Positions 5,129-7,946 of a stretch of DNA of 7,946 nucleotides are shown here, piece by piece (positions within the stretch are counted from its first letter, which is position 1; every line of letters begins with the position of its first letter). The notes below the pieces were generated by a model. It saw only the letters and a program-made list of their open reading frames with translations. It searched no databases and was not told where the DNA came from. Where the stretch lies: NCBI GenBank assembly GCA_016199105.1, contig JACQHI010000246.1, positions 1 to 7,946 of the forward strand, written 5' to 3'. Both the position numbers and the translations under genes were made by a program. This stretch comes from Lentisphaerota bacterium. GTDB taxonomy: Bacteria > Verrucomicrobiota > Kiritimatiellia > JAAZAB01.

Positions 5129-6457
5129 TCAGGTCTGGCGCGGGTATTCCTGTCCGGGCACCCGCGGCCGCACACGCGGATGGGCGTAATGGGTTCCCTG
5201 GCGGTAGTCGGTCCGTTCGATCCATTGCGCCAGCAGGTCCCGATGGTGTTGAAGGACATCCCGATGGACCGGGTCAGCCGCGAGGTTGATCTGCTCGCCC
5301 GGATCGGTTGCCAGATCGAACAATTGCTCCCGGTATTTGCCCCAGGAATAGAGCGTGTACTTGTGTCGCGCGGTCCGCACCATGAGGCCCCGGGTGCCCC
5401 GCCCGCCGTCGAACAGGGTTTCGACCGTCACCGCGCTTCTCCAGGGGATGCCCCGCCGGCCCTCTATCAGCGGCCGCAGGCTCAAACCCTCCCGGCCTTC
5501 CGGAGGCTGGATGCCGGCATAGTCGCAAAGCGTCGGGTAAAGGTCGAGCCCCTCGGAAACGAGGTGGGGCGCGATGGCGCCGGGGACGGGCGCCGGTCCC
5601 GGCGGCGCCACGAGCAGGGGCACGCGCACGCACTCCTCATACAAGGCGCATTTCTGGTTCCATTGATGTGCGCCGGCCCCATCGCCGTGATCGCTTGAAA
5701 AGATGACCAGCGTCCGGTCCTCCTGCCCTGACTCGCGCAGGGCGCCGAGGATGGTCGCAATGGCGGCGTCGACCTTCTCGACCAGCCGATAATAGGCATG
5801 CCGGTATTGCCTCCAGTCGTCCGGAGTGAACGTGCCGGCTCGGTATAGGAGCAGGGCCTGATTCTCGCGTCGGACGGCTTCGGGTTCGAAGGCGGTCACG
5901 GCGAAGTTGGGCGGAAGCGCGGGGCACTGCCCGGTGGGACAGTCGGGCACGGGACCCCAGGGCAGCGCCTGCTGGCGGGACCATTCGCAGATGTTGTGAG
6001 GATTGTCGAATGAGGCGACGAGGAAAAAGGGCTTCTCCCTCGGCCGGCGGATGAAATCGACGCAGCGGCCCGGCAACTCCCAGTCGGAGAATCCGCAGAT
6101 GCTGTCGAACCCATGACCGGCGGACATGGCCTCTTCCGGAACGTGCCACTTGCCGCCATAGGCGCAGTCATATCCATGTCGGGCGAGCAGGGGGGCGATT
6201 TCGGCCGCGCGGAGTCCCTCGGGAATGCCCTGTCCGTTTCTCTCGATTCCGAGCTGATGCGGCATCAGGCCGGTAAACATGCTGGCGCGCGAAGGGGTGC
6301 ATAGGGGGAAGGTGCAATAGGCGTTTTCAAACCGCGTGCCGCGGGCGGCAAGGCTGTCCAACGCCGGTGTGCGCAGATCCCGGTTCCCGTCGCACCCCAG
6401 TGTGCCGGCGGTCTGCTGATCGGAGAACAGATAGAGGATATTGGGCTGGATCGGCAT
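5129..6457 (-). CDS. Formylglycine-dependent sulfatase, no signal peptide
   Basis: A 442-residue type I sulfatase (alkaline phosphatase superfamily) that should hydrolyse a sulfate ester from a sugar or small molecule. The N-terminus PNILYLFSDQQ supplies metal ligands Asp13 and Gln14. The maturation motif is CTPSR at 53-57, with Cys53 to be oxidised to formylglycine, followed by ASMFTG. GGKWH (101-105) gives conserved Lys103 and His105, SSDHGD (254-259) gives metal ligands Asp256 and His257, and Lys269 is in NQK. The C-terminal part (ARHKYTLYSWGKYREQLFDL) is the usual sulfatase subdomain. Length is normal. There is no signal peptide, so the enzyme is probably cytoplasmic. The ATG at 6457 is the only plausible start: an in-frame stop lies 21 bases upstream, and no good Shine-Dalgarno is visible. 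A promoter sits about 45 bases upstream. The maturation enzyme is not in the window. Confidence 0.94.
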   Translation of the reverse strand: MPIQPNILYLFSDQQTAGTLGCDGNRDLRTPALDSLAARGTRFENAYCTFPLCTPSRASMFTGLMPHQLGIERNGQGIPEGLRAAEIAPLLARHGYDCAYGGKWHVPEEAMSAGHGFDSICGFSDWELPGRCVDFIRRPREKPFFLVASFDNPHNICEWSRQQALPWGPVPDCPTGQCPALPPNFAVTAFEPEAVRRENQALLLYRAGTFTPDDWRQYRHAYYRLVEKVDAAIATILGALRESGQEDRTLVIFSSDHGDGAGAHQWNQKCALYEECVRVPLLVAPPGPAPVPGAIAPHLVSEGLDLYPTLCDYAGIQPPEGREGLSLRPLIEGRRGIPWRSAVTVETLFDGGRGTRGLMVRTARHKYTLYSWGKYREQLFDLATDPGEQINLAADPVHRDVLQHHRDLLAQWIERTDYRQGTHYAHPRVRPRVPGQEYPRQT

Positions 6458-6503
6458 GGCGCTTTGTCTGTCGGTTCACGACCGAAACCGCTGATTTCCA
6501 TCC

Positions 6504-6532
6504 TGTATAATCGCTCGTCCGCCGCCGGTCAA
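6504..6532 (-). promoter_or_regulatory. Sigma70-like promoter of the sulfatase operon
   Basis: On the minus strand TTGACC (6532-6527), then exactly 17 bases, then TATACA (6509-6504). This matches 5 of 6 bases of the -35 and 4 of 6 of the -10 consensus. Transcription would start near 6497, giving a leader of about 40 bases before the sulfatase ATG. The upstream palindrome ends 19 bases before the -35 box, a normal position for an activator site. Confidence 0.6.
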
Positions 6533-6551
6533 GGGGGGCGTAAGGAAAAGA

Positions 6552-6585
6552 GGCATGCGCACACTTTGCAAAGTGTGCGCATGCC
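6552..6585. repeat. Perfect 34-base palindrome between divergent promoters
   Basis: Each 17-base half reads GGCATGCGCACACTTTG and meets its own complement with no spacer, centred on the TTTGCAAA core at 6568/6569. Every base pair is matched. It lies in the divergent region, 19 bases upstream of the sulfatase -35 box and 46 bases upstream of the transaldolase -35 box. It could be an operator for a dimeric or tetrameric regulator, a hairpin in a transcript, or a copy of a dispersed palindromic element. No U-run follows on the plus strand; on the minus strand a modest T-rich stretch (TCTTTTCC) follows. Confidence 0.85.
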
Positions 6586-6631
6586 GGGACTGGGCGCAAG
6601 ACGGATTTTTCTCCGGGATTGTTATGCAGGC

Positions 6632-6660
6632 TTGCCTTGGCCGGGGCCGGCTGGTATAAA
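6632..6660 (+). promoter_or_regulatory. Sigma70-like promoter of the transaldolase operon
   Basis: TTGCCT (6632-6637), 17 bases, TATAAA (6655-6660): 4 of 6 and 5 of 6 consensus matches with ideal spacing. The predicted start of transcription near 6667 leaves a leader of about 20 bases containing the ribosome binding site. Confidence 0.6.
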
Positions 6661-6671
6661 TTGGGGCAACT

Positions 6672-6677
6672 AAAGGA
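6672..6677 (+). promoter_or_regulatory. Ribosome binding site of the transaldolase gene
   Basis: AAAGGA lies 11 bases before the ATG at 6689. It argues against the in-frame TTG at 6680, which would leave only 2 bases of spacing. Confidence 0.6.
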
Positions 6678-6688
6678 TATTGGCGGTT

Positions 6689-7411
6689 ATGCGGAAACCT
6701 TCCATAGAGAATCTGAACATCAAGTTGTTTGCCGACGGCGCGGACGAGAAGAAGATTCGCGAGTTCAACCGCTTTCCGTTCATCAAGGGTTTCACCACCA
6801 ATCCCACCCTCATGCGCAACGCCGGCGTGGACGATTACGAGCGCTTCGCGCGGAACCTGCTGCTGGACATCGTGGACAAGCCCATTTCCTTCGAGGTGTT
6901 TTCGGACGAATTCAAGGACATGGCGCGGCAGGCCCGGATCATCAATTCCTGGGGGCCGAACGTCTATGTGAAGATTCCGATCACCAACACCCGCCGGGAA
7001 TCCGCCGCCGACCTGATCGGGGAACTGCTGAGGGAAGGCATCAAGATCAATGTGACCGCCATCCTGACGGTGGAACAACTGGACCGGATCCGTCCGCAAT
7101 TTCCCGACAAGTCGCAGTCCATCATTTCCGTGTTCGCCGGCCGCGTGGCCGATACCGGCCGGGATCCCAAGGAGAACATCCGGCACGCGTTGAACGTTTT
7201 TCGCGGATGCCCCGGGGCTGAAGTGCTGTGGGCCAGTTGCCGGGAGCTCTACAACATCTTTGAGGCGGATCAGGTGGGCTGTCATATCATTACCGTGACG
7301 CTTCCCCTGATCGCCAAGTTCGCTTCGATCGGGCTGGACCTTTCCGATTATTCGCTCGATACGGTGAAGATGTTCTACCAGGACGCCAAAGCGTCCGGCT
7401 TCGTGATTTAG
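6689..7411 (+). CDS. Transaldolase / fructose-6-phosphate aldolase-like protein (short form)
   Basis: A 240-residue TIM-barrel aldolase forming a Schiff base with a ketose phosphate. Motifs in order: KLFADGAD (12-19, with the conserved Asp16), KGFTTNPTL (33-41), ISFEVF (66-71), NVYVKIPITN (91-100) with the Schiff-base Lys95, KINVTAIL (119-126), SVFAGRVADTGRDP (147-160), EVLWASCRELYNI (178-190) and CHIITVTLPL (198-207). The length is that of the short transaldolase/FSA class, not the 310-390-residue classical transaldolases. Such proteins often occur in surface-polysaccharide clusters beside sugar-nucleotide epimerases, as here. The actual substrate cannot be read from sequence. The ATG at 6689 is chosen from the ribosome binding site and family start. 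The next gene begins 7 bases after the TAG stop, so the two form an operon. Confidence 0.92.
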   Translation: MRKPSIENLNIKLFADGADEKKIREFNRFPFIKGFTTNPTLMRNAGVDDYERFARNLLLDIVDKPISFEVFSDEFKDMARQARIINSWGPNVYVKIPITNTRRESAADLIGELLREGIKINVTAILTVEQLDRIRPQFPDKSQSIISVFAGRVADTGRDPKENIRHALNVFRGCPGAEVLWASCRELYNIFEADQVGCHIITVTLPLIAKFASIGLDLSDYSLDTVKMFYQDAKASGFVI

Positions 7412-7418
7412 CAGTCCC

Positions 7419-7946
7419 GTGAAAAAACCCGCCATTCTCATTACCGGTTGCGCCGGTTTTATCGGCAGTAATCTGGCGGATCGGCTGTGCCGCAAGGGCT
7501 ATCGGGTCAGGGGTATTGACAATCTGGCCTACGGCCTTCGGTCCCAGGTTCCCGCCGGCGTGGAGTTCCATCGCAAGGATATCCGCGATCCCAAGGCCGG
7601 TTCGATTTATGAGGGCGTGGACGTGGTGTTTCATCTCGCCGCCAAGAACTGCATTTCCGATTGCCAGCAGGACCCCGTGGAAACGGCGGATATCAATGTG
7701 CGGGGCACGGTCCAGGTCCTGGAATCGGCCCGACGCGCCGGGGTCCGGAAAGTCGTCTATGCGGAGTCGTCGGCCCTGTATGAAGGGTCCTCCGTTCTCC
7801 CCACGCCCGAGTCGGAGGAATCTCCGCAAAGCGTTTACGCCGTCAGCAAGGCGGCCTCCCGTCTCTTTGCGCTGGCCTACGAGCGGTTCCACGGCATGCA
7901 CCTGACCGGGTTGCGGTATTTCTGCGTCTATGGCCCGCGGCAGGAC
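7419..7946 (+). CDS. NAD-dependent epimerase/dehydratase (extended SDR), 3' end outside window
   Basis: The first 176 residues of an extended short-chain dehydrogenase, probably an NDP-sugar 4-epimerase or dehydratase. The NAD-binding motif is GCAGFIG (Gly10-x2-Gly13-x2-Gly16), with Asp34 in GIDNL binding the adenosine ribose, and HLAAK at 72-76. The catalytic Ser is in ESSALYEG (Ser117/Ser118), and the Tyr140-x3-Lys144 pair is in YAVSKAA. GLRYFCVYGPRQ near the window end is the usual block before the substrate-binding domain. About 130-150 residues are missing. Translation most likely starts at the GTG at 7419, 7 bases after the transaldolase stop; there is no strong Shine-Dalgarno, so it may rely on coupling. 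No alternative start precedes the Rossmann strand. The exact sugar cannot be decided from the visible half. Confidence 0.93.
   Translation, partial: MKKPAILITGCAGFIGSNLADRLCRKGYRVRGIDNLAYGLRSQVPAGVEFHRKDIRDPKAGSIYEGVDVVFHLAAKNCISDCQQDPVETADINVRGTVQVLESARRAGVRKVVYAESSALYEGSSVLPTPESEESPQSVYAVSKAASRLFALAYERFHGMHLTGLRYFCVYGPRQD

Noticed and set aside
4557..5189. Open frame on the plus strand opposite the oxidoreductase
   Set aside because: Antisense shadow of a clear Gfo/Idh/MocA gene, with no family resemblance.
5058..5225. N-terminal extension of the oxidoreductase frame
   Set aside because: It overlaps the sulfatase 3' end, encodes a Pro/Arg-rich stretch without similarity to the family, and the Rossmann fold begins right after Met at 5057.
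6552..6585. The palindrome as a standard intrinsic terminator
   Set aside because: It lies upstream of both divergent genes, is not followed by a clear U-run on the plus strand, and no gene ends nearby.
6476..7495. Long open frame (339 codons) on the minus strand opposite the transaldolase
   Set aside because: It is a shadow of the GC-rich transaldolase gene, which has full family motifs on the plus strand. Its product has no recognisable domain, and its N-terminal end would overlap the epimerase start.

Overview
The window looks like chromosomal DNA from a GC-rich anaerobic bacterium. My best guess is the PVC superphylum (Kiritimatiellota, Lentisphaerota or Verrucomicrobiota). The reasons are a formylglycine-type sulfatase beside a Gfo/Idh/MocA oxidoreductase, a pairing common in those genomes, together with oxygen-defence genes typical of anaerobes (superoxide reductase and a clostridial-type ferredoxin) and word-like intergenic repeats. 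The phylum assignment is inference; no rRNA or other phylogenetic marker except the leuS 3' part is present.

Layout. Bases 1-1188 (+) hold the 3' third of leuS and, 12 bases later, a small one-helix membrane protein. A low-complexity repeat tract (about 1199-1310) separates this pair from six genes in a row on the minus strand. Read in their own direction these are a sulfatase (6457-5129), a Gfo/Idh/MocA oxidoreductase (5057-3873), an HDOD signalling protein (3873-2911, sharing one base with the oxidoreductase stop codon), a cyclic-nucleotide-binding-domain protein (2806-2198), a 4Fe-4S ferredoxin (2059-1871) and a two-domain superoxide reductase (1779-1333). From 6689 the plus strand carries a short-form transaldolase followed after 7 bases by an NDP-sugar epimerase/dehydratase that runs off the end.

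The 231-base gap 6458-6688 is a divergent control region. It has a sigma70-like promoter on each side, both with 17-base spacers, and between them a perfect loopless 34-base palindrome (6552-6585). This is the most striking non-coding element in the window.

How the genes fit together: the sulfatase and oxidoreductase probably act on a sulfated or otherwise modified sugar inside the cell. The HDOD and cyclic-nucleotide-binding proteins are signalling parts that may be co-transcribed with them. Ferredoxin and superoxide reductase form a small oxidative-stress pair with good ribosome binding sites of their own. Transaldolase plus epimerase look like the start of a surface-polysaccharide or sugar-nucleotide operon. 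I do not see a clear novel defence or mobile system. The points most worth checking are the palindrome, the superoxide reductase whose usual glutamate ligand is a lysine, the signalling genes coupled to the oxidoreductase, and the two word-like repeat tracts.
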